A DNA stretch of 34,988 nucleotides from a virus. Below the pieces are notes generated by a model. That model was not told the DNA's origin and did not search any database. It worked only from the letters and a program-made list of their open reading frames with translations. The stretch is from positions 1 to 34,988 of IMG/VR virus record IMGVR_UViG_3300003323_000248, one strand, 5' to 3'. Of the stretch, positions 19,026 to 28,325 are shown piece after piece (positions within the stretch are counted from its first letter, which is position 1; every line of letters begins with the position of its first letter). The translations under genes and the position numbers were made by a program.

Positions 19026-20967
19026 AAACTCGAACGTCGCTGATGTATGCGCTGCCTCCGTATGCAACAGATCCCGGATAAAGGGTATTGTTGGCACTCG
19101 CACTCGTGCCGGGCGTGACGTTACTCCAGGTCGGGCCGCCAATAGCCGGATACTCTTTGCCCCCCTGCATCTCGTAGGTCGCGCCTCCGCCGCCGTGGAG
19201 CGTGATTCGGACTCGATAGATCCCGCCCGGAGTCCAGCCGGATCCCACCGTTCCGCGCAAAATGCCGTCCTCGTAGACGTTGACGATTCCGCCGCCCGCG
19301 AAATTCAGCGCATGCGCGAAATTGTTGTTCGAGTAGCCGCTGCCGATTGCCCCACCCAGGCTCCAGCCGACGCACCCCCATCCGGTGCTCGCATCGCGTG
19401 GCATGAACACATCGACCAGGAATCGCAAACCCTCGGCTCGCGCGAATGATGCAGTGGTGTGAAGGCCGTTTCCGTCCCAGGCTCCGGTTCCAAACACCTT
19501 GCACCACTGATATGTCGTATTGATCCCGACATTGCCAGCCACAGATTGCCCGATTGTCCAGACGGACGTATCGAGCGCGGGCTCCATGAAGTCGTCTCGG
19601 AAGATATAGCTGCCGATGGGGTCGGGAATGACGCTCCACGTCGATGGGATGAGGATGTAGGAGACGGAGCCGCTACCGGATCCGACAGGCGACGTTTCGA
19701 TTTCGCCGGCTACCCTCTTGCTGATCGCGAGGCTGAGTCTCGTGCTGAGGCGATCCGTACTTGAGTCGCTGATCTCGTTCGCGAAGTTCGGCCCCCACGT
19801 CCCAGCGATTCTCCAGATGATCCAGCACAAATCGAAGCATGTCACTTGCGTGACGATTGCGCCATAAGCGCCCGGCAAGAATGGCGCATGTGCACCGCCG
19901 CCGGAAACATTGACCGTCTTGACGGGAGAGGTGTCGATGAGGGTCTTTCGGTCGAAATACGTCGTCCACGGATCCGAATAGATTGGGATCGACGGATCGA
20001 TGATCACGGCACAAGAGCCCGAGCCGGATCCGGAGTAGGTCAGGCTGTTGACGGCCATCGGGCCGCTGACATCACGCACCTCCGAGCGACCAGCACCCCC
20101 GATCTGAGTCTGCCATGAGGCAGTCACGTACTTCGTCTGCGTCGCGACGACGTAGCTAAACGTGTCCGTCTGGAGCGGCTCGATTGCGTCAGGCTCCAGC
20201 AGTGCGCATTGCATAGCCATGTACGCCGCACCAGGCAGCGACCCGCCGCCGCCACCGGGCGCCCACTTGACGCCGTTCGGCTGAGTGCTATCGGCGGTCA
20301 GCACTTGACCATCAGAGCCCACAGCCACGCGCGTGGGTGCCCCGGCAGTCCCGCCCGCGATCATGTCGCCCTTCGTGGTCATGGGCGACGTGAGAACGGC
20401 CGACCACTTGAGCCCGAGGGCTTGCGTGCTGTCCGCCACGAGGGCCTGACCATCCGAGCCGACCGCCAATCGGCCGGGGGCGCCGCTGGATCCGCCCCCC
20501 ACCAAATCGCCCTTCGATGTGAAGACATCGGGCATCAGCGAATGAGTGCCATCCGTGGTGGATCCGGCGAGATCCGCCGCGATGGAGCCGCCCGTGATCG
20601 CAACGGAATTGTCATTCTGCGTCGCCATCGTTCCAAGGGGCGCCGCCACCTGCGGAAATAGTTGAGCGGTGCCGGCGGTCAGGAAGTTGTTTGCGAAATC
20701 ACCCGCAGCCCAATTCAGGGCCGTCGTCCCCTCCTGGGCCCGCACCACGGTGCACACATCGCCCGTGCGCGCGGTGCAATACATGATCTCGTACGTCTCA
20801 CCCGTGGCGGCATCGGTCAGCGTCAGTGTGAACGCCTGATCGACACCCGGGCTCGGGAACAGGCTGCCTGCGCCCGACGCCAGGGTCAGCGATGTGGCCG
20901 CGTCCGTGATGGCGGACGCCAGCGTGGACTTCGCATTGTTGGCGAACAGAAAGGTCGTGGTCGTCAT
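19021..20967 (-). CDS. Tail fibre / receptor-binding protein
   Basis: A 648-residue protein. Residues 1-105 form a beta-rich domain (TARTGDVCTVVRAQEGTTAL) that is closely matched at the start of the 21263-22399 gene and is probably the attachment end. Two repeats at about 151-189 and 198-236 carry KGD, GAP, AVGSDGQ and ADSTQ, a unit typical of phage fibre shafts. Residues 454-648 form a strand-rich C-terminal domain starting RDDFMEPALDTSVWTIG, compatible with a LamG/lectin-like sugar-binding fold. The likely role is host surface binding. It is the last tail gene before the lysis genes. Confidence 0.78.
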   Translation of the reverse strand: MTTTTFLFANNAKSTLASAITDAATSLTLASGAGSLFPSPGVDQAFTLTLTDAATGETYEIMYCTARTGDVCTVVRAQEGTTALNWAAGDFANNFLTAGTAQLFPQVAAPLGTMATQNDNSVAITGGSIAADLAGSTTDGTHSLMPDVFTSKGDLVGGGSSGAPGRLAVGSDGQALVADSTQALGLKWSAVLTSPMTTKGDMIAGGTAGAPTRVAVGSDGQVLTADSTQPNGVKWAPGGGGGSLPGAAYMAMQCALLEPDAIEPLQTDTFSYVVATQTKYVTASWQTQIGGAGRSEVRDVSGPMAVNSLTYSGSGSGSCAVIIDPSIPIYSDPWTTYFDRKTLIDTSPVKTVNVSGGGAHAPFLPGAYGAIVTQVTCFDLCWIIWRIAGTWGPNFANEISDSSTDRLSTRLSLAISKRVAGEIETSPVGSGSGSVSYILIPSTWSVIPDPIGSYIFRDDFMEPALDTSVWTIGQSVAGNVGINTTYQWCKVFGTGAWDGNGLHTTASFARAEGLRFLVDVFMPRDASTGWGCVGWSLGGAIGSGYSNNNFAHALNFAGGGIVNVYEDGILRGTVGSGWTPGGIYRVRITLHGGGGATYEMQGGKEYPAIGGPTWSNVTPGTSASANNTLYPGSVAYGGSAYISDVRVY

Positions 20968-20977
20968 GGTTCGCGGC

Positions 20978-21241
20978 TTACTGGCCGATCCAGGTGATTT
21001 TGTCGGAGGTGTTCGCGCCGACGATAAACAGGACGTTCAGATTCAGGACGTTCACCGTCACGGAGTCGCCAGGATCGAGCTGGAAGCCGTTGCCGAGCGT
21101 GACGCCGGCAGATCCGCCGATGTCGAGGGCAGCGGCATTCGACTTCGGTGCCTTGAGCGTGACGAGGCCCGAGGCGAATGCGACGTTCGGCAGCGCGACG
21201 GAGCTCGCGGTAGTGGCTTGCTGGCCGGTCTTGATGGTCAT
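20978..21241 (-). CDS. Small beta-rich tail-associated protein, 87 residues
   Basis: A strand-rich protein lying between the two fibre genes. The pattern GLVTLKAPKSNAAALDIGGS, then TLGNGFQLDPGDSVTVNV and ending DKITWIG resembles small single-domain beta sandwiches found beside phage fibres. It may decorate the fibre or baseplate. No named family is certain. Confidence 0.6.
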   Translation of the reverse strand: MTIKTGQQATTASSVALPNVAFASGLVTLKAPKSNAAALDIGGSAGVTLGNGFQLDPGDSVTVNVLNLNVLFIVGANTSDKITWIGQ

Positions 21242-21262
21242 CGGGATTTCCTTCGTGTTCGA

Positions 21263-22399
21263 TCACCAGCCGATGGCGATCCAGGAGATTTGATTGGCGT
21301 TCACTCGGACATTGAAGCTGGCGGTCGTGAATCCATCCACCTCCAACGCGGATGACTGGTTGTTGCACGAGCACACCACCGCAATGACTCCGTTCGGAAA
21401 TGAATGCGGGAACGTCACGGCCGTGGGTGAATTCGGGACGATCGAGCGCGTACCACCCTGAAGGTAGACTCCCGTTCCCGCCCCGCCAGGGCCGGGAAAG
21501 GCCTGGAATCCGGGGTTCGCGAGGCTCAGGTTTCCGCCCGCGAATGCGGAGGTGGCAACGGCGCCGACCTGCGCGGCGGTGTAGTCACCCGCCTGAGGAA
21601 CGACAGCGCCGGCCCGGCCGTTGAAGCTCGTGACGGCCGCCGCCGCCCAGGCAATCGCGGAGCCCGTCCAGCTCAGGACGGAGCCGACGACGGTCGGCGC
21701 GGGGACGAAGCCCGTTGTTCCGGGGGCGGTCTGCTGGAGGAGTTCGTTCGCCGCGCCACCCGCGATGCTGCCAGCCGTGCCGGAAGCTGGATTCGTGAGC
21801 ACGTAGGCACCCAGGAGCGCCGACCAGATTAGGACACACGGGTAGCCAGCAGCCGGGATGTCGCCAGCGTTAAGGTTCGATCCGCCGTACTTCACCACGT
21901 TCTCGGCCGCCAGAACCGTCGTCCCCAGCGTCAGCGTCAGCGTCACGGGGCCGGTGTTCGCATTGGCGGCACGCAGGGTGAAGCACAGCGAATCCGGAAG
22001 GTCGGTCAACTCTGAGTCCAGCGTGGCCGTCAGGCTGTTCACGCCGGTCGCGGTGCACGCGGTATAGATCGCCTGCTGAAGCTGATCGATCTGGATCATC
22101 TTCTCCAGGTCGCCGCGCGTCACGAGCTGCTGCACGATATCGCCCGCGTTCCACGTCACGGCCGTCGTGCCCTGCTGGCCGCGTTGCACCGTGCACACAT
22201 CGCCGGTGCGGGCCGTGCACAGGACGATTTCATTCGTCAGTTGCGTCGCCGCATCCTGGATCGTCATGAAGAAGCCCTGACCGGACGTGGGCGCCGGGAA
22301 TCGGCTTCCGGTGCCGCTGGCGAGGACGAGTGTCGTCGCGCCTGCCGTGATGCCGCTCGCCAGCGAAGAAGATGCGTTGTTGACGAAGAGGAGTTGCAT
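21263..22399 (-). CDS. Tail fibre protein with the duplicated N-terminal domain
   Basis: A 378-residue protein. Residues 1-105 match the start of the 19021-20967 fibre (FVNNASSSLASGITAGATT, CTARTGDVCTVQRGQQGTT). A middle region of about 110-235 is strand-rich. SFNGRAGAVVPQAGDYTAAQ (near 260-280) is a motif common in phage fibres just before the distal end. The C-terminus FPHSFPNGVIAVVCSC leads to a compact end. ATG 22399 shares one base with the previous stop (TGATG). It probably attaches to the baseplate and reaches the receptor. Confidence 0.78.
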   Translation of the reverse strand: MQLLFVNNASSSLASGITAGATTLVLASGTGSRFPAPTSGQGFFMTIQDAATQLTNEIVLCTARTGDVCTVQRGQQGTTAVTWNAGDIVQQLVTRGDLEKMIQIDQLQQAIYTACTATGVNSLTATLDSELTDLPDSLCFTLRAANANTGPVTLTLTLGTTVLAAENVVKYGGSNLNAGDIPAAGYPCVLIWSALLGAYVLTNPASGTAGSIAGGAANELLQQTAPGTTGFVPAPTVVGSVLSWTGSAIAWAAAAVTSFNGRAGAVVPQAGDYTAAQVGAVATSAFAGGNLSLANPGFQAFPGPGGAGTGVYLQGGTRSIVPNSPTAVTFPHSFPNGVIAVVCSCNNQSSALEVDGFTTASFNVRVNANQISWIAIGW

Positions 22400-23094
22400 C
22401 AGATTTGCACCGTGAAGGTGTACTGGAACGGCAGGCGAAGGATGCCGGAGTTTACTGCCGCCTTGAGTGCGCTGGCGAGCGCCGTGGGCGCATGCGTGCT
22501 CGCGACGACGCTGGCCTGATTGAATGCCATGTTCAGGCCGCCAAAGCCGGAGCGGCCGCCATAGAACGCTCCCCCGACGATCCTGACGTTCGAGTTCGAG
22601 ACGGTAATCAGCACGTCATAAGGGCTGGTGAACCTCACTGACACCTCGTAGGTCTGATCAGGGAAGATCGCACCGCGCAGGAAGCGCTCGACGCGGCGCT
22701 TCAGCCATCGGATCGAGAATTGATAACCGTCACCCTTGAATGTATTCCATTGGATGATCCGCTGATACGTCAGATCATCGGCAATGTAGTTCGTGGAACT
22801 GTTGACGAATTTCGATTCGTTGAACTCGTTCGCATTGAACTCGAAGGTATTGATCGGGCCGACCGCGCGCGGGCCGCCGGATGACAGGCTGGGTCGGAAC
22901 ACGCCATAAATGCTTGACGCCGCCCAGCTCAGGAGGTTCCCGGTCTGATTCAGGTAGACCGGAAGCTGGTAGTTGTTGACCTGATCGAGGTTCGCCTGAC
23001 TCAGCGCGTTGTAGGAATAGAAGAACGCGGAGACATTCGCATCGTCGTCGTACTGGACGTAGACGTAGGCCGGAATCTGATGCGTGATGTTCAC
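22399..23094 (-). CDS. Baseplate-to-fibre connecting protein (gpI/DUF2612-like position)
   Basis: The start is GTG 23094-23092, four bases after the baseplate J stop; the longer in-frame reading overlaps that gene. The 231-residue product has YQLPVYLNQTGNLLSWAASS, then DDLTYQRIIQWNTFKGDGYQ and IRWLKRRVERFLRG. These fit phage proteins that follow baseplate J and hold fibres, such as P2 gpI or the DUF2612 group. The exact family is not certain. Confidence 0.6.
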   Translation of the reverse strand: MNITHQIPAYVYVQYDDDANVSAFFYSYNALSQANLDQVNNYQLPVYLNQTGNLLSWAASSIYGVFRPSLSSGGPRAVGPINTFEFNANEFNESKFVNSSTNYIADDLTYQRIIQWNTFKGDGYQFSIRWLKRRVERFLRGAIFPDQTYEVSVRFTSPYDVLITVSNSNVRIVGGAFYGGRSGFGGLNMAFNQASVVASTHAPTALASALKAAVNSGILRLPFQYTFTVQI

Positions 23095-23098
23095 GGCT

Positions 23099-24295
23099 TC
23101 AGCCTTGAACGACAGCCACGTTGGCGGCAGAGGTGAAGAAGAACGACTCCGGATCACCCGAGATCAGCTCTCCGCCGGTCGGCGGATTCACCACCACGCT
23201 GTCGATGGTGACGACGAACGACAACACAGAGATCGCACTCTCGGGAATCGAGTCCTTCACAGCCTGAATGAACGTATCGCGCAAGATCAGGAGCGAGATC
23301 GGCTGACCCACCGCGATGGAGTTGATGTACGCCACGAGCGCCGGCTGGGCCAGCGCGGTGACGATGGCCGGAGAAACAAAGTTCGCGGTCGCGATGGTCT
23401 GCCACGTGCACACGATTCCCACCGTCTCCTGGGCGGGGACGACATACACGATCTGGTATGTGTCAGGGAAGTCGTTGATGGCGATGGTTTCCGTCGATCC
23501 GTGAGTGGCCGCACCCACCAAATCGAGAATGTTAAACATCGACTGATAAATGGCGCCCGCGACTTGGTAGGGATCGCCGCCCCCAACGATGACTTGCCAG
23601 CCGCCACCTGTCTGCCGGAACGAGATCAGGCGCGCCTGCACACCGCCCACATTCTGGAGCGCAGTCTTCACGAGCGTCCCGATGCCTGTGCTGACGGCTT
23701 GACCAGCCTGAATGACCTGGGCTTGGTATTGGGCGAGCGTCTGCGGATCACCACCCGGCACGCCTGTCGTCGGGTTGTTCACGAGGAGCGTGAAGCCATC
23801 GGGAACGCTGGTGATGACCTGCGTCACGGTGTTCTCGGGGATCGCCCACGTCCCCGAATCCACGGCAACGCAGAACGTCGGCTGGCTCGTTCCGACCGGG
23901 CCGGGGCCGGAAATGATGGCGGGGTCTTGCGTGACGTATTGATGGGTGCCATCGCTGACGATGAACCCGATGTTCACTACGAAGCCGGGCGTCCCACTGA
24001 ACGTCACGAAGACGCTTGTGTTCGAGCCGAGGCCGGGCCGTACACCGTAGACGAGCCCGAGCTGTTTCAGGATGAACTCGTTTGCCGTGAGCGGCGAGAT
24101 CGAATTGATCAGGTCAACAGAAGCCTGTTCCTGGACAACGAGCGCGCCCGTCGCCGTGCTGCTCATGTCCTCGATCAGCGACCCCGGGAGATCGGCCGTC
24201 AAGCCTGGTGCGCGCGCGACGGCGACCGCCAAAAGCTCGGCGTTCAGATCGTCAGGGCTGGCGGCGATTGCGCCGGAAGTCGTGATGGTTGGCAT
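23099..24295 (-). CDS. Baseplate J-like protein
   Basis: A 398-residue protein starting at ATG 24295, where the start shares one base with the previous stop. The longer frame reading upstream is rejected. The N-terminal part has ADLPGSLIEDMSSTATGALV and LTANEFILKQLGLVYGV. The middle has GGDPQTLAQYQAQVIQAGQA, and the end ISLLILRDTFIQAVKDSIP. This is the order of baseplate J / gp6-like wedge proteins. It forms the baseplate ring around the hub and triggers sheath contraction. Confidence 0.85.
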   Translation of the reverse strand: MPTITTSGAIAASPDDLNAELLAVAVARAPGLTADLPGSLIEDMSSTATGALVVQEQASVDLINSISPLTANEFILKQLGLVYGVRPGLGSNTSVFVTFSGTPGFVVNIGFIVSDGTHQYVTQDPAIISGPGPVGTSQPTFCVAVDSGTWAIPENTVTQVITSVPDGFTLLVNNPTTGVPGGDPQTLAQYQAQVIQAGQAVSTGIGTLVKTALQNVGGVQARLISFRQTGGGWQVIVGGGDPYQVAGAIYQSMFNILDLVGAATHGSTETIAINDFPDTYQIVYVVPAQETVGIVCTWQTIATANFVSPAIVTALAQPALVAYINSIAVGQPISLLILRDTFIQAVKDSIPESAISVLSFVVTIDSVVVNPPTGGELISGDPESFFFTSAANVAVVQG

Positions 24296-24615
24296 CAGTC
24301 GTAGACCTGGGATTGAATGAGCGTGCCATCCTTGAAGACGGCTTCGATGTTGTAGGTCGGCTGTCGCGCGGTATTGTCCTTCGCGAGCGTGAGCATCGCA
24401 AAATAGGGCGCGAATTGGCCCTGCGTGCGCGCCACGGCAGCGTCCGGAACGATCTGCGTGATCACAGATTGCTGCGCTGGGATGCCGTAGTTTCCGTAGA
24501 AGGGGCTTTCGCCTTGTCCCAGGCGGAGCGTCTGCACCAGCGTGGCGAGCCACACGTAGCCGTCTTCCGTGATCCGGAACCAGTGACCATTCGCGTCGCG
24601 GCCATACGTCCTCAT
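24295..24615 (-). CDS. Baseplate wedge protein (gp25/W-like position)
   Basis: A 106-residue protein upstream of baseplate J and downstream of the spike, the usual place of the gp25-like wedge. Visible segments are WLATLVQTLRLGQGESPFYG, NYGIPAQQSVITQIVPDAAV and RTQGQFAPYFAML. It should lock sheath to baseplate. The call relies on order and a recognisable LRLGQGES...YGNYG pattern of myovirus baseplate proteins. Confidence 0.7.
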   Translation of the reverse strand: MRTYGRDANGHWFRITEDGYVWLATLVQTLRLGQGESPFYGNYGIPAQQSVITQIVPDAAVARTQGQFAPYFAMLTLAKDNTARQPTYNIEAVFKDGTLIQSQVYD

Positions 24616-25403
24616 GCCGGTGCCCCCGAGTTGCCCGCGACGGGGCTGGAGCCGATATGGTAGCCGCCCGGCAGGTGCGTGTGAGACAGGAAGCTCTTGC
24701 CGCCGACTGTGAGCGTGGCGAACGAGCCCGCGCCACTGCAGGACAGCGAAGCGCAGCCGACACCGCCCACCACCGTCAGATCGCCACCAACAGCAGCATT
24801 CCCGGAGACTGCGAGCGTGCCGTTCATCACGGTGTCGCCGTTGACGGTCAAGTTCCCGTCGATGGTGGTCTGATCGGCTGTGATCGTGACGCCGCTCCCG
24901 TCAATCACGATGGTGACGCCCTTCCAGTTCAGCGAGATTTCATCCTCATTGAGGATCGCCTCCACATTCTCATCGATGGTGCGGATGATCACGCCGTTCG
25001 GCCCCTGGAGCAGAACAGCATTCGCGTCCGGGAGTACCCATGACTTGCGCCCGAGCGGGATGAACAGCATCGCCCCGAGGTTCGAAGGAAGCGACAGCGG
25101 CGCAAGCCCCGATCCCAGCTCGGTGATCCCACCCAGGCGCGCGCCAGCCGACACCACCACGCCCGTGTCACCCACCTGGATCGGCAGCATCACGTAGAAA
25201 GATTCCGCCACAGGGCATGTCACCCGGGGAAGCGTGGCCTCGCCGCTGTTCACGTCGAACGCGACGGTGACGATGGCGTTCTCGACCGCGACGACATGGC
25301 ACGGCCACGCCTGGCCGGCGAGCTGCTGGCCGTCTTTCACACCCTGCGCGATGGTGCGCGGCAGCGAGCGAGAAAGCGGCTTCTTCTGAGAGATCGAGGT
25401 CAT
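24612..25403 (-). CDS. Baseplate spike protein (gpV/gp138-like)
   Basis: A 263-residue protein. Start ATG 25403 overlaps the previous stop as ATGA. Residues 30-115 form an OB-like domain (AWPCHVVAVENAIVTVAFDV). Residues 160-235 are short beta repeats (TIDGNLTVNGDTVMNGTLAV), forming the beta-helix needle. SHTHLPG (240-246) is the HxH iron-binding tip seen in P2 gpV and phi92 gp138. The spike pierces the outer membrane at contraction. Confidence 0.85.
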   Translation of the reverse strand: MTSISQKKPLSRSLPRTIAQGVKDGQQLAGQAWPCHVVAVENAIVTVAFDVNSGEATLPRVTCPVAESFYVMLPIQVGDTGVVVSAGARLGGITELGSGLAPLSLPSNLGAMLFIPLGRKSWVLPDANAVLLQGPNGVIIRTIDENVEAILNEDEISLNWKGVTIVIDGSGVTITADQTTIDGNLTVNGDTVMNGTLAVSGNAAVGGDLTVVGGVGCASLSCSGAGSFATLTVGGKSFLSHTHLPGGYHIGSSPVAGNSGAPA

Positions 25404-26353
25404 TGTGAAGAGGCGTAGGTATCGACCAGCGTGCACCACGAGTCTGCCGATGTTGATCGGCTGTTCCCGAGGTGGCGGATGCTGCGGATCTGGAACTGAC
25501 CCTGGAATGCGGTCTTGTTCCGGAAGCGCGTGAAGCTGTTGGGTGTGTTGATGACGTTCGTCCCCTGCGGCATCGTGATGAGGTCGCCCACGTTCAGGTC
25601 AGCGCGAAGGACGGTCTTGAACTGCATCGTCCCCGCATCAATCCATGTCGGCTGCCCGATGAGATCGAGGAAGCTGATCGGCTTCGCCTTCGGCAGCGAT
25701 GTGCCGTCGAACAGGTGGAAGCCGTTCGCGGTCGCGACGATCTGAGCCCCCAGGTAGGTCGGATCCGGATTGATCACGTGGCTCGTATCGCTGACCCAGC
25801 GCGCGAACTGCGGGAGCGTTTTGTAGCTGAAGGGTTGATCCTCGGTGTAGACGAGAGACGAACTCCACGAGCCCGTCACCACCGCTCCCGGGAACGCGAT
25901 CTGCAGAGCCTGCGTCACGGCCGCCTGCAGCGTCATGCCCTTGCGCCAGTTGAACGTCAGGTTCACTGGCTTGACGTCCGTACCAGCCTTAGCCGTCACC
26001 ATCAGCTCCAGCGAGGATTGCATCCCCTGCCAGTTGCCGAAGCACTGAAAGACCGACCCCTTCAGCAGCACGCCGGCCTGAGCCGGGTTCGCCAGCGGCA
26101 ACCCCTTCGCCATCCCGCCGTAGATCGTGATGTCCGCGTCATTCAGGTCGTTCGCCTGCTGGATATCCGCGAAGTTCACGCCCGATATTTTCAGGTACGC
26201 ATTCCCCGCCGGATCGCCATAAGCGTAGGCCGGGATGTCGAATTCAACCTGGAGGGCGGCCCCGTTGATCGTGCCGTCCGGCTTGAACGCTGAATACAGC
26301 GCCAGCACGTTGTCGGTTCCGGGCGCGGTGATTCGAATGAAGTAGGCGCGCAT
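25400..26353 (-). CDS. Baseplate hub-like protein
   Basis: A 317-residue protein just upstream of the spike gene. Segments GAALQVEFDIPAYAYGDP, then LKISGVNFADIQQANDLND with ITIYGGMAKGLPLANP and GVLLKGSVFQCFGNWQG fit hub proteins that bind the spike and tube. Its start shares one base with the previous stop (TAATG). In a contractile tail it would sit between spike and tail tube, playing the gp27/gpD role. Confidence 0.75.
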   Translation of the reverse strand: MRAYFIRITAPGTDNVLALYSAFKPDGTINGAALQVEFDIPAYAYGDPAGNAYLKISGVNFADIQQANDLNDADITIYGGMAKGLPLANPAQAGVLLKGSVFQCFGNWQGMQSSLELMVTAKAGTDVKPVNLTFNWRKGMTLQAAVTQALQIAFPGAVVTGSWSSSLVYTEDQPFSYKTLPQFARWVSDTSHVINPDPTYLGAQIVATANGFHLFDGTSLPKAKPISFLDLIGQPTWIDAGTMQFKTVLRADLNVGDLITMPQGTNVINTPNSFTRFRNKTAFQGQFQIRSIRHLGNSRSTSADSWCTLVDTYASSQ

Positions 26354-27645
26354 TATTGTCCGACAGCGGTATGCCCCTCACTAGAGATTGCAACCCACTT
26401 ATCGACCCCGTTGCTCGTCAACACCCAATTCGTCCCACCGCTGGGCATCGCGGGAGAAGAACTCCAGCTCACGCCATCCGTAGAGAATCCGACCAATTGA
26501 CCGTCATTCGAAACGGTCAAGAAATATCCGAGGCCGAACTCAATCGAATACCAATTGGCGCCCGGCAGCATTCCCACGATAGCCCCGGATGGGGTGTCGT
26601 GACTGCTCCACGTGACCCCGAGATCACTGGATACCGATACCTTCGTGAGTTGCCCTCCGACCGGGTTCTGAGAGGCGACGAACGTACCATTTCCGAATGC
26701 GATGCGGGCCGTCGTGTTCAGTGAACTCGCAATTACTCCGCCGGCCACCCACGTATTACCGTTGTCGCTGCTGAGTAACGTGTGCCCGGTGTCGAGGGCG
26801 GCCAAGACGAATACCCCATCGCCGAAACCCGATGCGCCCCACTCACCAGAAGGCACACTCCTGGACGTGAAGTTGATACCGTCGGGCGAGTTCTGGATTG
26901 CACCAAGGGCGTCCCCGGCCCCGGCGCTCACCACAAAATGACCATTACCCGCCGCCACCACCTGACAAATTCCGTTGGGCCACGAATTCACCGGACTCCA
27001 TGAAACACCATTGTTGGATGAGTGCGCCGCCGCATTCGTGGTGAACCCATCCGATGTGAATAGCGTCACCCCGTCCTGATAGGCGGAACTCGCGGGCAGG
27101 ATATTGTGTCCGAAATTATTCTGGACGAAGGTCGGGGTTGACCACGTCACGCCATCCGGCGAACTCGAATATCCGAGGAAGCCGCCGAACATTTGACATT
27201 CTGCGATCCATACGCCATTTGCGTACGTGATGCTTCCCCAATAATTGACGCCGGTCAGCGTCGGGCCGGCCGTCCAAGTGGGAGGAGACGCCGGAGGCGG
27301 AGGCGGCGGGGGCGGCGGAGGCCCCGGCGGGACGTAGGCGGGCGCAGGCGGTCGCGCGAGCGGCACCGCCGGAATGCCCGGAATCTCGAAGACCTGGCTC
27401 GACTCCCGATAGATCATCGTCGTCTCGAAGTAACCGAGCGTGAGGCTCACGTTCGCGAACGACGGCGACCCGATCAAGGGGCGCGACAAAACAAGAGTCC
27501 CCGTCAGGTCGTAGATGTTGACGTAGAACCGCTGCGCGTACGCATTGAACGTGCAAATCACGTTGTAGGGCGCGCCATCGAGCGTGCACTGGAACTGGAA
27601 GTTCGCACTCGCAGACGGGGTGAACGGAATGATCGTGGAGGCCAT
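26353..27645 (-). CDS. Baseplate plug-like domain fused to Asp-box beta-propeller
   Basis: A 430-residue protein. Residues 1-90 (beginning MASTIIPFTPSASANFQFQC) resemble the small plug domain found next to the hub in Pam3-like myoviruses. Residues 98-122 are a Pro-rich linker with ten consecutive prolines. Residues 123-430 carry six Asp-box-like turns: SSPDGVTW (161-168), SSNNGVSW (209), NSPDGINF (252), SSDNGNTW (292), SSDLGVTW (339) and STDGVSW (388). These indicate a six-bladed BNR-type propeller. No sialidase Arg triad is obvious, so sugar binding is likelier than cutting. It is far longer than the roughly 100-residue stand-alone plug. Confidence 0.75.
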   Translation of the reverse strand: MASTIIPFTPSASANFQFQCTLDGAPYNVICTFNAYAQRFYVNIYDLTGTLVLSRPLIGSPSFANVSLTLGYFETTMIYRESSQVFEIPGIPAVPLARPPAPAYVPPGPPPPPPPPPPASPPTWTAGPTLTGVNYWGSITYANGVWIAECQMFGGFLGYSSSPDGVTWSTPTFVQNNFGHNILPASSAYQDGVTLFTSDGFTTNAAAHSSNNGVSWSPVNSWPNGICQVVAAGNGHFVVSAGAGDALGAIQNSPDGINFTSRSVPSGEWGASGFGDGVFVLAALDTGHTLLSSDNGNTWVAGGVIASSLNTTARIAFGNGTFVASQNPVGGQLTKVSVSSDLGVTWSSHDTPSGAIVGMLPGANWYSIEFGLGYFLTVSNDGQLVGFSTDGVSWSSSPAMPSGGTNWVLTSNGVDKWVAISSEGHTAVGQ

Positions 27646-27649
27646 TCGA

Positions 27650-28321
27650 TCAGCTCAAGGCGGAAGTATTGACGGGGCTCGCAGGCTGATTCGTCTGCGC
27701 GTTGCCGATGGACGTGGAAACTCCGCTGTTCCTGATCGGATCGGACACCGGCAGGCCGTTCGCGAGTTTGTTGTAGAGGTTATTGAAGGACTTCGTGGCG
27801 GCCTGCTGCGTGATCAGCGGCTGCACGAAATCCCACTGGAAAACCCCTTGCACCTTCTTGTCCCCGGCGTTCGAGATATCCCGCAGATTCAGCAGCAGGC
27901 AGTTCTCGTAGATATTGCCTGGGGTGGCAACCGTGAAGCTGCCGCCCGCGAGAATGTGCGCCGTGAGCTGCTGGCGGATGCGCGTGATGATCGCCTGGAT
28001 CGAGGGGTAGCTGTTCTTCGCGTCCGTGCGCGCGGGGCACGTCATCGACAGGCTGACCTTCAGGGCGTTCTGCAGCATCGCATTCGCGGCCATGTTCATG
28101 GACGCGAACGGGTATTCGGCCGCCGAGAAGTCCACCAGCGTCCCGCCGGGCAGCGGCCGGAAGTGGGCGAAATACTGGCTGTCGTCGGCGTAGTTGATCG
28201 TGTCGCTTCCCTCGGTGAGCGTCAGGATCGTCTGCTGGCCGTTCGGCAGGTTCGCCGCGATGCCGCCGACCATCAGGATGGGCGCGAGCTGGTAGGCCCG
28301 CTTGAACTCTTGCATCGACAT
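27650..28321 (-). CDS. Tail protein between tape measure and plug
   Basis: A 223-residue protein. SYPSIQAIITRIRQQLTAHI, then GGSFTVATPGNIYENCLLLN and FQWDFVQPLITQQAA resemble tail proteins, possibly the Dit-like group, at this position between tape measure and hub. It probably caps the tube at the baseplate. The C-terminus is Ser/Asn-rich and flexible. Family assignment is uncertain. Confidence 0.62.
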   Translation of the reverse strand: MSMQEFKRAYQLAPILMVGGIAANLPNGQQTILTLTEGSDTINYADDSQYFAHFRPLPGGTLVDFSAAEYPFASMNMAANAMLQNALKVSLSMTCPARTDAKNSYPSIQAIITRIRQQLTAHILAGGSFTVATPGNIYENCLLLNLRDISNAGDKKVQGVFQWDFVQPLITQQAATKSFNNLYNKLANGLPVSDPIRNSGVSTSIGNAQTNQPASPVNTSALS

Positions 28322-28325
28322 GGGG

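Noticed and set aside
27307-27324. Poly-proline codon run as a sequencing artefact or frameshift
   Set aside because: The frame continues cleanly on both sides into recognisable Asp-box repeats, so it reads as a real linker.
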